A DNA stretch of 27,316 bases from a virus (IMGVR_UViG_3300042691_033902:1-27316), one strand, 5' to 3'; shown: positions 14,172 to 20,861, counted from the stretch's first letter. Numbers and translations are program-made. The notes: generated from the sequence alone by a model not told the origin.

Positions 14172-14767
14172 TGCTTCACCTTGCTTTTACTGTATTCTTG
14201 TACCATTGTAAAAAGAGCTTCTCCGAGATTGCAGTTATTCTCGTTTTTGATATCGTTCAGCAGCATCAATAAGAAGTCTTTTTGCTCCTCTCTCATGACT
14301 ACTTCAAACTTCACAAAGCCAACGTCTGTGATTTTTGCTTCTGCATTTTGAGGCGTGCTTGCACTTGGCATTTCCGGAATATCAATAAGCTCGGGAACAC
14401 TACCAAAGTTGAAGCCATCAATTCCCCAATCTACAAGTAGATCCGTATCCCATTCATTGCTAAGCGATTCCCAATCCCAATCGCCATAGTTTATATTGTC
14501 TTTTGCAATGAATTCTTTTTGTTTCTCTTCTGTCCAATCTACCACCAAAACTTCTACTTGCTTTGCTCCTGATTTTTTCAAAGCCTCCAATCTCATATTG
14601 CCTCCAAGAACCTCATAATCGGTATTCACTACCAAAGGTCTTGCATCTAGCATTTCAGGGAACTCTGTCAAAGACTTGACTAGCTTCTTAAATTTATCAT
14701 CACGGATATATCGTGGATTGTTTTTGTTAGATTGTAGCTTTGAGATTTGTACTGTCTCTTTGTTCAT
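14168..14767 (-). CDS. ParB-like nuclease-fold protein (second copy)
   Basis: A 199-residue protein. Residues 6-75 are a ParB N-terminal fold: 'ISKLQSNKNNPRYIRDDKFKKLVKSLTEFPEM', 'RPLVVNTDYEVLGGNMRLEALKKSG'. It then has 'KEFIAKDNINYGDWDWESLSNEWDTDLLVDWG', a tail common in phage ParB-like proteins found beside modification methylases and terminases. Here the G-x-x-R (GGNMR) box replaces the GFHR of the other copy, so the two are not recent duplicates. The C-terminal ~60 residues are helical. The ATG at 14767 is chosen because it overlaps the previous stop as ATGA. It is the first gene of the cassette; no methylase is nearby. Confidence 0.88.
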   Translation of the reverse strand: MNKETVQISKLQSNKNNPRYIRDDKFKKLVKSLTEFPEMLDARPLVVNTDYEVLGGNMRLEALKKSGAKQVEVLVVDWTEEKQKEFIAKDNINYGDWDWESLSNEWDTDLLVDWGIDGFNFGSVPELIDIPEMPSASTPQNAEAKITDVGFVKFEVVMREEQKDFLLMLLNDIKNENNCNLGEALFTMVQEYSKSKVKQ

Positions 14768-15255
14768 TTGGTTGCTCCTAAAATTCCTATTCCTATTCCT
14801 ATGGCAAAAGCCGAAATAATCCAAGACCACTCGTAACTTTTTGACTCTTTTACGATAGGGACTTCAACTGTCTTTCTTATTATGCTGTCCGGTCTTGGTT
14901 TGACCAATAAGCTAAAAAAACTATTCTCTCTATTGTGAGAGAATGCAAGATTTAATGTGTCGCCTGTATTTGTAATCACAGAGTCTGACTGCACTATAAA
15001 AGCAGAGTCGCATGGTACTTTTTCTGAGACATAGAAAGTATCTTTGAATGGGACCATAATGCTTTTTACTTTGACATCCGGCTTCACAAAAACCTGTCGA
15101 GGAACTATTTTTACCTCTGTCACTGTATCCCTCTTTGTAAGATACGCATATTGTTTCTCATTGCATCCTTTGCCAAATAAAAAGCCGCAAAGAAATATCG
15201 CGGTCACTGCAGTCGTGACTATCAAGAATGTAAAAGACTGCTCTTTGTCGTTCAT
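14764..15255 (-). CDS. membrane protein with two terminal transmembrane segments
   Basis: A 163-residue protein with a hydrophobic helix at about residues 8-28, followed by a lone Cys (31), and a second helix at about 146-160 that is rich in Gly and Ile. Between them is a beta-rich, probably extracytoplasmic domain. The layout suggests both ends in one membrane with a periplasmic or external loop, or a lipoprotein-like anchor; 'FGKGC' does not make a clear lipobox. Proteins with this shape occur in Bacteroides phages near lysis or tail genes, but I know of no proven role. It lies between the phosphoesterase (ATGA overlap) and the second ParB-like gene (ATGA overlap), so it is part of the same coupled run. 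Confidence 0.7.
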   Translation of the reverse strand: MNDKEQSFTFLIVTTAVTAIFLCGFLFGKGCNEKQYAYLTKRDTVTEVKIVPRQVFVKPDVKVKSIMVPFKDTFYVSEKVPCDSAFIVQSDSVITNTGDTLNLAFSHNRENSFFSLLVKPRPDSIIRKTVEVPIVKESKSYEWSWIISAFAIGIGIGILGATK

Positions 15256-16088
15256 ATCTCTATCCTTCCGTTTTGTATCTTTATATTCCTCATTTGACCG
15301 TCTGATTGCAATATCGCAAAACCATGATTGCTCTTGGAATATGGATTGTAAGCTCTTTGCAATTTTGACAAAGTACCAATAACGTCTGCTCTTTTGGACT
15401 CGCGTTCCAATGTTATGTCGTAAGCTGTTGAAGTCCTATGCAAGTGACCTATGCAAACATTGGAGAGCGTTTTTGCAAGTAGTGTTGAAGCCGGATTTCT
15501 GCCTCCGCTTATTTTAAGTTCGTGACCGTGCGCTATCCACGTTCCATTGCACTCTATGATCTGATTGCTTCCTACCAATTCAATACCTCTCTTGTCAAGT
15601 TCCAAAAGTTCTTTCCATGACAAAAGACCTTCAAAGGCAGCAGCATTTTCTGCAATATACGATTCTAGCCTGTCCTCATGATTGCCTATCTTAAAAAAGA
15701 TTTTTGCCTTTGGGAAAGTCCCTTCCAAGTTTGTCAAAAAGTATTTTGCAAGAGCTATCTCACTTAAAAGATCTATATCGTTTCTGCTCTTTCTCCATCT
15801 TGACAGAGAATGTGCATCTAAGGTATCTCCATTCAAAACTATGTTTTCTACGTTCTGTTTGGATATGTATTGGATAGCAGTTTTTATCGCCGTGATATCA
15901 TGAAACCCTAAATGAATGTCACATAAGATTGCAGTCGTACCTTTGATGGACAAATTAGGAAGAAGCTCCTCCCTGCCATCTGTCATTTCAAGAAGCCATG
16001 ATGGACATTCCACTTCTTTCAAGTTCATTCTTTTTGATAGAATGTATTGGTACTCATCTTTGGTGAGTCTTACGGGCTTATTCGGCAT
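15252..16088 (-). CDS. calcineurin-like metallophosphoesterase
   Basis: A 278-residue protein with the five dinuclear metal motifs in order: 'LCDIHLG' (D-x-H), 'LNGDTLD' (GD-x-x-D), 'IGNHE' (GNH-E), 'IAHGHE' and 'IGHLHRT' (GH-x-H). The last two near residues 190 and 213 complete the site. The enzyme cuts phosphate monoesters or diesters of nucleotides, nucleic acids or proteins; its substrate is not visible. It overlaps the 52-residue gene by 11 bases and the membrane protein by ATGA. It could process DNA ends or act with the modification cassette. Confidence 0.9.
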   Translation of the reverse strand: MPNKPVRLTKDEYQYILSKRMNLKEVECPSWLLEMTDGREELLPNLSIKGTTAILCDIHLGFHDITAIKTAIQYISKQNVENIVLNGDTLDAHSLSRWRKSRNDIDLLSEIALAKYFLTNLEGTFPKAKIFFKIGNHEDRLESYIAENAAAFEGLLSWKELLELDKRGIELVGSNQIIECNGTWIAHGHELKISGGRNPASTLLAKTLSNVCIGHLHRTSTAYDITLERESKRADVIGTLSKLQRAYNPYSKSNHGFAILQSDGQMRNIKIQNGRIEI

Positions 16089-16236
16089 CGTTCTGCCATT
16101 CGTATGAAAATATATCGATGTCTTTCTCTAGTACTGCAGTAGCATTTTCCGGAGGCTGCCAAGTTGACAAGTCTCCGTTCCAAACTACGATGTTTATTAT
16201 TTTGCCTTCGCTATTAAGAATAACCCATCTATCCAT
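16078..16236 (-). CDS. small protein with tail-assembly-like pattern
   Basis: A 52-residue protein starting MDRWVILNSEGKIINIVVWNG, between the glycine-rich tail protein and the phosphoesterase. Its pattern of 'W.vln.eG.i.niv.wdG' followed by 'W.pP....' resembles short proteins or C-terminal modules next to tail fibres, sometimes linked to fibre folding. It overlaps the phosphoesterase start by 11 bases and starts 4 bases before the end of the upstream gene region. It is below the length at which gene finders are dependable, but the reading frame, spacing and composition support it. Confidence 0.65.
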   Translation of the reverse strand: MDRWVILNSEGKIINIVVWNGDLSTWQPPENATAVLEKDIDIFSYEWQNDAE

Positions 16237-16239
16237 TTT

Positions 16240-17298
16240 TTATCCTATTTCTATTACTACCACACATCCGCCTGCTCCGTTCCCTCCGGCTCCACTATTG
16301 AATCCTGCGTCAGAAGCCGAGCCTCCGCCTCCGCCTCCGCCGTAATTTGCTCCAATACCTCCCGAAGCTCCGGCGCGAGCTGTAACGTATCCACCGCCGG
16401 TCGCGCCTGCTCCTACAAGAGCGTATCTGAATATATGCGAGAGACCACTTGTCCCATTTCCTGTAGTTCCATTCACTTGAGGGTCACTAGAATTGTAGAG
16501 ATTTGGCGCACGGGCAGCTCCCCCGTTTGCAGAAGTCGTACTGCTTCCTGCTGCGCCTGCTCCACCGCCACCGCCAACCGTATATGCGTTGGAAAAACCA
16601 ACGCCGCCCGCCGTATTATTTCCACTTCCTCCGCTTCCGCCCGGACTGCAGTATTGAGCACCATATTGAATACTTCCGTAACTGCCAAAACCGGCTGCTC
16701 CACCACCATTTCCACCGGATATTTGAGTGACAGCACTTCCACCAAGACCTCCGGTTCCACCGCCTGCTTGAATTAAGATGTTTGCTCTGCTTGGATTTGT
16801 ACTTGCTTGGAAAAATGTATCGCCTCCGTTGAGTCCATTGATGCCATTGAAGCCATCTTGTGTTTGAACGCCTCCGCCATTACCTCCTGCTCCAATCGTA
16901 ACTGTATAGGAAGCCGCCATATTTACACGCAATATATTGTCCATTTGAACCATAGCTCCACTACCACCTCCGCCGCCTCCGGTACGGTTGACAGCAGTTG
17001 TACCACGCCTTCCCGAACCTCCGCCGCCTCCGGCTCCTATTACTGCTATGTGTACCAACTTTGTCCAAGACTCCGGTGTCCAAGTACCGCTTGATGTGTA
17101 CAATGTAGTCTTTATTTGCGCTCCACCGGCAGAAGCCCAAGATAGATTTCCGGAGCCGTCTGTAGTGAGAGCCTGTCCATTTGTTCCGCCGGTGATCTTC
17201 AAATTAGTAGTTGTCGTATTGATTGTATTGGTATTGTCAATAGTCTTGCTGCTTATGCTGTCCGGAAGCTGTCCGTTCTTGATTTTTGTAGGTGGCAT
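16240..17298 (-). CDS. glycine-rich tail adhesin-like protein
   Basis: A 352-residue protein. The first ~85 residues are a tail-fibre-like base ('GQLPDSISSKTIDNTNTINT', 'GQALTTDGSGNLSWASAG'). The 'SSGTWTPESWTKLVHIAVIGAGGGGGSG' part then begins a long Gly-rich domain with runs of 5-8 glycines to the C terminus, ending 'GAGGCVVVIEIG'. This pattern is known in phage proteins carrying the glycine-rich domain and resembles the polyglycine-helix sandwich of some T4-like adhesins, but I did not test it. It probably sits at a fibre tip and contacts the receptor. The position, between a fibre protein and a small assembly-like gene, supports this. Confidence 0.75.
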   Translation of the reverse strand: MPPTKIKNGQLPDSISSKTIDNTNTINTTTTNLKITGGTNGQALTTDGSGNLSWASAGGAQIKTTLYTSSGTWTPESWTKLVHIAVIGAGGGGGSGRRGTTAVNRTGGGGGGSGAMVQMDNILRVNMAASYTVTIGAGGNGGGVQTQDGFNGINGLNGGDTFFQASTNPSRANILIQAGGGTGGLGGSAVTQISGGNGGGAAGFGSYGSIQYGAQYCSPGGSGGSGNNTAGGVGFSNAYTVGGGGGAGAAGSSTTSANGGAARAPNLYNSSDPQVNGTTGNGTSGLSHIFRYALVGAGATGGGYVTARAGASGGIGANYGGGGGGGSASDAGFNSGAGGNGAGGCVVVIEIG

Positions 17299-17319
17299 AT
17301 TCGACTCCTATCCTTTCAT

Positions 17320-18144
17320 TTATTTCATATAGTCTGCTAAAATGACATCACCGGCGATGGGAGCCGTAACGAATGAAATTATATTTGCAGAGAGAGTATA
17401 GTCATTTGTACCTCCGCTTTTTTGACGGATACCATTCAAGTACAATTTCAATGTCCCGGCGGTCGGAGTATAGGCTAGCGTGAAAGTTACATTCGAACCA
17501 TTGATCGTACCGCTTGGAGTCTCTTCAGTGATAAAGTTTGATGTAGATAAAGTTCCACTCGTGTCTTGTACATAAGTGACTGCAGTGGAACCCAATGTTC
17601 CGCCGGTATTTGATGTACAAAAGAATCTTGATTCTGCGTTCACAGTACCGATATCTACATAGACAAGAGTACCAACGAGTTCGTCCCATGCATCAGAGTC
17701 GGTTGCTCTTGTCATTGCACTTGAGGAACCATTAAAAACATAGATGCCGTTTTGACTTTGTGTCGTTTGGTCTTTCAAAAGAATTCTGTCACCATTAGAC
17801 AAAGTATGTCCGTCAAAAACAGAAGTTCCGGGGTTTGAGATTGTCACGTTTGACACGGAGGCTACATGAACATTCCGATATTTGTAAGCACTCGGCAAAG
17901 CATTGATCAAACCGTCGACATAGCTCTTATTTGTAGCATCGCCGTTCGAACTCGGTGTCGCTAGGTTCGTGAGCTTATTGTTACCCATCGATTGATCTGT
18001 GGTAAAAGCTACAGTACCATCGCTTTGAATAAATTTTGTTCCGTCTGCTAGCTTGCTAGTGGATATCCCGGCTCCGTTTGCAATTTTTGAATTCGTTATT
18101 GCTCCGTCCCGTATTTGACGCGAGGCTATCGTTGTTTCTGGCAT
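17320..18144 (-). CDS. tail fibre / receptor-binding region protein
   Basis: A 274-residue protein with fibre-type repeats. The N terminus has 'SRQIRDGAITNSKIANGAG' and 'ISTSKLADGTKFIQSDGTVAF', then 'MGNNKLTNLATPSSNGDATNKSY', a very common fibre segment (G.kitnla.Ps...DA..K.Y). The middle (about 95-200) carries 'GHTLSNGDRILLKDQTTQSQNGIYV', a fibre beta-domain. The last ~65 residues resemble the last ~60 of the next protein (see the repeat finding). Expected to be a trimeric fibre that contacts the cell surface. An ATG with AT-rich lead and no clear SD starts the gene, five bases after the previous stop. Confidence 0.8.
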   Translation of the reverse strand: MPETTIASRQIRDGAITNSKIANGAGISTSKLADGTKFIQSDGTVAFTTDQSMGNNKLTNLATPSSNGDATNKSYVDGLINALPSAYKYRNVHVASVSNVTISNPGTSVFDGHTLSNGDRILLKDQTTQSQNGIYVFNGSSSAMTRATDSDAWDELVGTLVYVDIGTVNAESRFFCTSNTGGTLGSTAVTYVQDTSGTLSTSNFITEETPSGTINGSNVTFTLAYTPTAGTLKLYLNGIRQKSGGTNDYTLSANIISFVTAPIAGDVILADYMK

Positions 18145-18148
18145 AACA

Positions 18149-18511
18149 TTATCCTAGTGTATAGTTTACTCTTATTGTATCTCCGATTTGGAGACTTGAA
18201 TTCATTGTGATAGTATTTGTCCCCGTAGTGACATAGTCTTGACCATAGGTTTGTATCGTGCCATTTAGTATCACTTCTGTAGACAAAGGCACGAAAGCAC
18301 TCAAGGTTTGAAAGACTGTATTTTGGTTATTTATCAAACCGGTCGGCTGCTCTCCAATTACCCGGACTTCTGCAGTACTTGAAAGAACAGAACCTATATT
18401 CAAAGTTATTGACTCTGCCTTGACTACAAATAACTGATTTGAGTCCTGCAAAGTCAAAGTAACTTTTTCGGGCTGCAGAATTATCTCTACATTGTCATTA
18501 GCTAGACTCAT
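18149..18511 (-). CDS. small tail-fibre-associated protein with shared C-terminal domain
   Basis: A 120-residue beta-rich protein. Residues 1-55 are 'EIILQPEKVTLTLQDSNQLF'-like strands with an unknown role. Residues about 58-120 ('GLINNQNTVFQTL...LNGTIQTYGQDYVTTG...IGDTIRVNYTLG') align by eye with the C terminus of the next protein, so both carry the same probable beta module. The start overlaps the previous stop by ATGA. The module could bind fibre or baseplate partners. I do not recognise the N-terminal part. Confidence 0.7.
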   Translation of the reverse strand: MSLANDNVEIILQPEKVTLTLQDSNQLFVVKAESITLNIGSVLSSTAEVRVIGEQPTGLINNQNTVFQTLSAFVPLSTEVILNGTIQTYGQDYVTTGTNTITMNSSLQIGDTIRVNYTLG

Positions 18512-18849
18512 GGCGTAATTGTATCAATGATTTGAACGTCTCCACTTAGGTACTTTTTGACCGTACCATTTGACCACGATATTTTCACGTCGTAGGAAGC
18601 GTTTTTTTGAGGGGTCAAAGCAGAGCTTGCTGCTGCTGTCAAACCTAAAAAAAACTTCCCGTCGGTCGGGGTGGCAGAGAGAGAACATGAGAACGAAAAC
18701 AAGATCGCATTGGTACTTTTATCACGGCATTGGGATGTAATTGTCGCGCCGGTAAGATCTATTGGGAGTCCATTAGCATCTTTCAATTCGCTTTGCAGTC
18801 CAAAGGTTTCCCCTTTGTAGATCAATATATTGTACCTATCTCTTTTCAT
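18508..18849 (-). CDS. baseplate-upper-protein-like domain protein
   Basis: A 113-residue beta-rich protein: 'YNILIYKGETFGLQSELKDANGLPIDLTGATITSQ' then 'FFLGLTAAASSALTPQKNASYDVKISW' and 'LSGDVQIID'. This order of strands with 'G.tf.l...l.d..G.p.dltgat' resembles the N-terminal domain of lactococcal baseplate upper proteins and related phage adaptor domains. It would link fibres to the tail tip. The ATG at 18849 overlaps the previous stop as TAATG and is preferred over an upstream start inside the preceding gene. Confidence 0.65.
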   Translation of the reverse strand: MKRDRYNILIYKGETFGLQSELKDANGLPIDLTGATITSQCRDKSTNAILFSFSCSLSATPTDGKFFLGLTAAASSALTPQKNASYDVKISWSNGTVKKYLSGDVQIIDTITP

Positions 18850-19394
18850 TAGTTTTCTATCAAAATATATGAGATATCTTTTTTGCTTGGGAAGAATGCT
18901 TTTACAAGATCCATGAATTCCTGCCACTGTGACGGGTGTATGGTTTGACAGCCTTCGGAGGAGGTGGAATTGAAACCGCCCTTATGTATATTTATTCCAA
19001 AATATCCGTCCTCTTCTTGTCCTGTGACATCGCGCTTGACTTCAACTGTACTCTGTTGAACAAGTGCCTCATATTGCTTTGATTTGTCTTTTGACAAGCC
19101 ATGGATACCAATCTTGTACAAATACTCGCCTTCCTGTAAATTTGCAAGTCCTTTGTTGATCTTAGAATTCATGCCGTATCGAGATGGGTCTGTATTCGCA
19201 TTGAATGAAAACATTAGGTTTTTTTCAATTACAAAAATAGCATCGTCATATATGCCTCTGTCATTTGCTCCTCTCTTTCCCATGTCGTTTTTATAGTAAC
19301 CCCGGACTCCTACAATAAAAGGAGCTTGTTTATCTATACCTTTCTGCTTCAACTTTGTGAGCAGCTCTGCACGTGTGATTAGCGGTCTGTTCAT
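18849..19394 (-). CDS. L,D-transpeptidase-like peptidoglycan enzyme
   Basis: A 181-residue protein. The C-terminal third has 'YFGINIHKGG' followed by 'SEGCQTIHPSQWQEFM', which matches the H...S-x-GC-x-x-[ILM] catalytic signature of the YkuD L,D-transpeptidase fold; the Cys would be the nucleophile. The N-terminal part has 'FIVGVRGYYKNDMGKRGANDRGIYDDAIFVI', strands leading into the catalytic core. It may cut or remodel cell-wall peptides during lysis, although some phage relatives are uncharacterised. It lies directly after two membrane proteins. The ATG at 19394 overlaps the previous stop as ATGA. A structural role in the tail is an alternative. Confidence 0.7.
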   Translation of the reverse strand: MNRPLITRAELLTKLKQKGIDKQAPFIVGVRGYYKNDMGKRGANDRGIYDDAIFVIEKNLMFSFNANTDPSRYGMNSKINKGLANLQEGEYLYKIGIHGLSKDKSKQYEALVQQSTVEVKRDVTGQEEDGYFGINIHKGGFNSTSSEGCQTIHPSQWQEFMDLVKAFFPSKKDISYILIEN

Positions 19395-19615
19395 TGGACT
19401 TCTCCAAACATTTGTGATATGAAAGTTCCCAAAACAGTCATGACAAGACACAAAAGAGCGATGCGCTCGTATTCCATGATATAACAAATTCCGGCTCCGG
19501 CGGTCCCGGCAGCTGCTAGCGAAATACCAAGTCTTTTCATAGCCTTTGGTGTCGTAAGTTTCAATCCTGCAAAGCCAAAGAGCACTTTTTTGGGAGCCGT
19601 CTGCTTATTTTTCAT
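19391..19615 (-). CDS. holin-like membrane protein
   Basis: A 74-residue protein with a basic, hydrophilic N terminus ('KNKQTAPKKV') and two hydrophobic segments, about residues 29-47 (Gly/Ala-rich 'GISLAAAGTAGAGICYIM') and 51-68 ('IALLCLVMTVLGTFISQMF'). A small two-helix membrane protein beside a probable wall enzyme is a normal holin layout. The ATG at 19615 overlaps the upstream gene by 11 bases. The name is by topology and place, not by family. Confidence 0.55.
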   Translation of the reverse strand: MKNKQTAPKKVLFGFAGLKLTTPKAMKRLGISLAAAGTAGAGICYIMEYERIALLCLVMTVLGTFISQMFGEVQ

Positions 19616-19916
19616 AGGAGCCGTCCCTTGATATGTTTGCCAAAACGATAAATAATTGATCAAGCCTTTGGTTCAAAGAAGCTCCAAGATCATGAATGGC
19701 TTTTGTATTTTCAGCCTGTATTTCCTCGATTTCACGTACACGGCTTTCTATTTGAGATACTTGAAAAGCCTTTGCAGTCGCTTCTTTTATTGTGTCCGTA
19801 ATTACCTTTGCGTTCGCGGTGTCTCTTTTATGTAGATACCGAAAAAGCATCCAAATAAGAGTAACCATTGAAACAAGGGAAGCAAGTATATTTTTGGTGA
19901 GTTCTAAAGAGTCCAT
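19605..19916 (-). CDS. membrane-anchored coiled-coil protein of the lysis block
   Basis: A 103-residue protein: one transmembrane helix at about residues 7-27 ('TKNILASLVSMVTLIWMLFRYL'), then a charged helical region (about 40-95) with heptad-like spacing ('KVITDTIKEATAKAFQVSQIESRVREIEEIQ'). This shape fits a spanin, holin partner or membrane scaffold. The ATG at 19916 is preferred because only a TTG occurs upstream, and that longer form would run through the terminator hairpin. It is the first gene after the origin-like region and starts only 15 bases past the hairpin's U-tract. Confidence 0.65.
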   Translation of the reverse strand: MDSLELTKNILASLVSMVTLIWMLFRYLHKRDTANAKVITDTIKEATAKAFQVSQIESRVREIEEIQAENTKAIHDLGASLNQRLDQLFIVLANISRDGSYEK

Positions 19917-19930
19917 TTTGCACGCTAGAT

Positions 19931-19971
19931 AAAAAGAAGCCGAAGCACCCTTTGCAAGATGCCTCGACTTC
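19931..19971 (-). terminator. intrinsic terminator just before the late operon
   Basis: A 12-bp stem fully paired with two G-U pairs on the minus strand (GAAGTCGAGGCA / TGCTTCGGCTTC), a 12-base loop, and TTTTT immediately after. It ends 15 bases before the first late gene start, leaving no room for a promoter between them. A matching + strand use is unlikely, as no U-tract follows on that strand. Confidence 0.8.
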
Positions 19972-20026
19972 CGGGCACGAAAGGAAAGGATGGGAGCCAA
20001 TACATAGTAAAATTAAGCGATTTTTC

Positions 20027-20034
20027 CAAATTTA
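20027..20034 (-). promoter_or_regulatory. weak candidate -7 box (TAAATTTG)
   Basis: On the minus strand TAAATTTG matches the Bacteroidetes -7 consensus TAnnTTTG. It would start a transcript around 20015-20025, leading into the terminator hairpin and then the late genes. The expected upstream TTTG (-33) is missing at the right distance, so support is weak. Confidence 0.25.
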
Positions 20035-20041
20035 TTTTTAC

Positions 20042-20050
20042 TGTGGAAAA
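20042..20050 (-). promoter_or_regulatory. DnaA-box match (TTTTCCACA)
   Basis: A minus-strand TTTTCCACA fits the relaxed DnaA box TTWTNCACA and sits in the AT-rich part next to the repeats. One 9-mer could occur by chance. Confidence 0.4.
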
Positions 20051-20083
20051 CTTTTTTTTGGTTATTTCCTATATCAGAGCTTT

Positions 20084-20289
20084 TCTCCGAGCCGACTCCA
20101 CCCCATAGAATGCCGAAACGTGCTTTTTCGGGGATGTCCGGGAGCCGAGCAGTATTTTCGGTGATGTCGGTGATGTCCACTTCTCCGAAAGGCGTGTTTC
20201 GGGGATGTCGGTGATCCGAGTTCTCCGAAATTACCCTCGGCTTCTCCGAAGTCAATGAAATCGCCTGTTTCCCCATTCTCTATCTCCGA
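20084..20289 (+). repeat. five direct copies of TCTCCGA
   Basis: TCTCCGA occurs at 20084, 20182, 20222, 20243 and 20283, all in the same orientation. Four copies are preceded by T and three are followed by A or G-rich sequence. Spacings of 98, 40, 21 and 40 bases put several copies at near whole helical turns, as in iterons bound by an initiator or regulator. Confidence 0.75.
20129..20217 (+). repeat. four direct copies of CGGKGATGTC plus a partial fifth
   Basis: CGGGGATGTC or CGGTGATGTC starts at 20129, 20159, 20168 and 20200, with a shortened copy (CGGTGATCC) at 20209. Two pairs are 9 bases apart, sharing one base, so they form tandem double sites. The family is interleaved with the TCTCCGA repeats. 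Confidence 0.75.
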
Positions 20290-20383
20290 GCTAAGCTATC
20301 AGTAGTTTAAGAATGTCGTTTTTGCTGCCTAAAATGGCTTCAGATCAACGAAAAAGCATCCGGCGTTAGTTATTGTAGGGAAT

Positions 20384-20410
20384 AAAAAAAAGGCTGCTTT
20401 GCAGCAGCCT
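20384..20410 (-). terminator. intrinsic terminator downstream of the early small genes
   Basis: An 8-bp perfect stem (AGGCTGCT / AGCAGCCT) with a GCAA tetraloop and a run of T's on the minus strand. It lies about 90 bases after the 71-residue gene and ends the early transcript before the origin-like region. Confidence 0.85.
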
Positions 20411-20500
20411 AGATCACCTTTGGAAATTCGGAGGGGGGGAAAACCGTTCCTAGCAGCATTTGAAATTGTTTTGTTTGTTCTCAAAACTACAAAATGCCTA

Positions 20501-20716
20501 TCAAAAGACCAAATTTTTATCAAGTTTTTCAAACCTGCAAAAGTAAACATTCTCATTTATTGGGTTCACGAATACGCATTGAAAATAGTGCTCTTTGCTG
20601 CCTATTGTATGGGAGCAAATTTCAGCCGGCTTCGGTTGACTGTCAACTGTGCAATAACCTTCGACTGCTTCGCTGTTTTCTCTTGCTGTGAAAAGCAAGT
20701 CTAAAATTCTAGTCAT
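20501..20716 (-). CDS. hypothetical 71-residue protein
   Basis: A reading frame beginning MTRILDLLFTARENSEAVEG with an 8-base overlap (ATGACTAG) to the preceding small membrane gene. The middle has mixed Cys, His and aromatic residues ('CSHTIGSKEHYFQCVF'). No known family. The overlap and the well-placed downstream terminator support it, but a longer frame on the other strand covers the same bases, so coding is uncertain. Confidence 0.5.
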   Translation of the reverse strand: MTRILDLLFTARENSEAVEGYCTVDSQPKPAEICSHTIGSKEHYFQCVFVNPINENVYFCRFEKLDKNLVF

Positions 20717-20861
20717 TGTAGAATACCTCAAAAAAATTCTTAAAAGTACCGGTTAGCTTGTAAAAAACAACAGAAGCGGTCAAAACTACCAATCCTGTCA
20801 AGATCCATACTGCAAGAGCAACTTTGCTCTCTGTGGATCTTAGTTTCCTTCGTATATCCAT
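20709..20861 (-). CDS. small single-pass membrane protein (50 residues)
   Basis: A 50-residue protein with a basic, hydrophilic start ('MDIRRKLRSTESK') and one hydrophobic helix (about 14-34, 'VALAVWILTGLVVLTASVVFY'). AAAGGA lies 7 bases before the ATG. It begins 14 bases after a terminator U-tract (20875-20907). Its role is unknown; tiny phage membrane proteins often act in lysis control or superinfection exclusion. Confidence 0.65.
   Translation of the reverse strand: MDIRRKLRSTESKVALAVWILTGLVVLTASVVFYKLTGTFKNFFEVFYND

Larger units (their letters stand above)
20008..20290. other. candidate replication origin / control region
   Basis: The main part of the gene-free stretch 19917-20500. Positions 20008-20078 are very AT-rich (possible unwinding element) and contain a DnaA-box match. 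Positions 20084-20290 are GC-richer and carry two families of short direct repeats. The region separates early from late genes and is bounded by intrinsic terminators on both sides (19931-19971 and 20384-20410). The phage also encodes a DnaA domain IV-like protein (26409-26888). These features fit an origin, but there is no direct evidence of replication, and a regulatory region is possible. Positions 20291-20383 and 20411-20500 show nothing further that I can name. Confidence 0.45.

Noticed and set aside
20013-20276. 87-codon minus-strand frame across the repeats
   Set aside because: Its sequence consists largely of translated short repeats, runs into the AT-rich part and has no supported start or neighbour overlap.
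20084-20289. CRISPR array
   Set aside because: Repeats are 7-10 bases with irregular spacing and overlapping families, far too short for CRISPR repeats.
20399-20704. 101-codon plus-strand frame opposite the 71-residue gene
   Set aside because: It is the only plus-strand candidate in an otherwise one-strand region, begins inside a terminator stem and has a Cys/Phe-rich unnatural composition.
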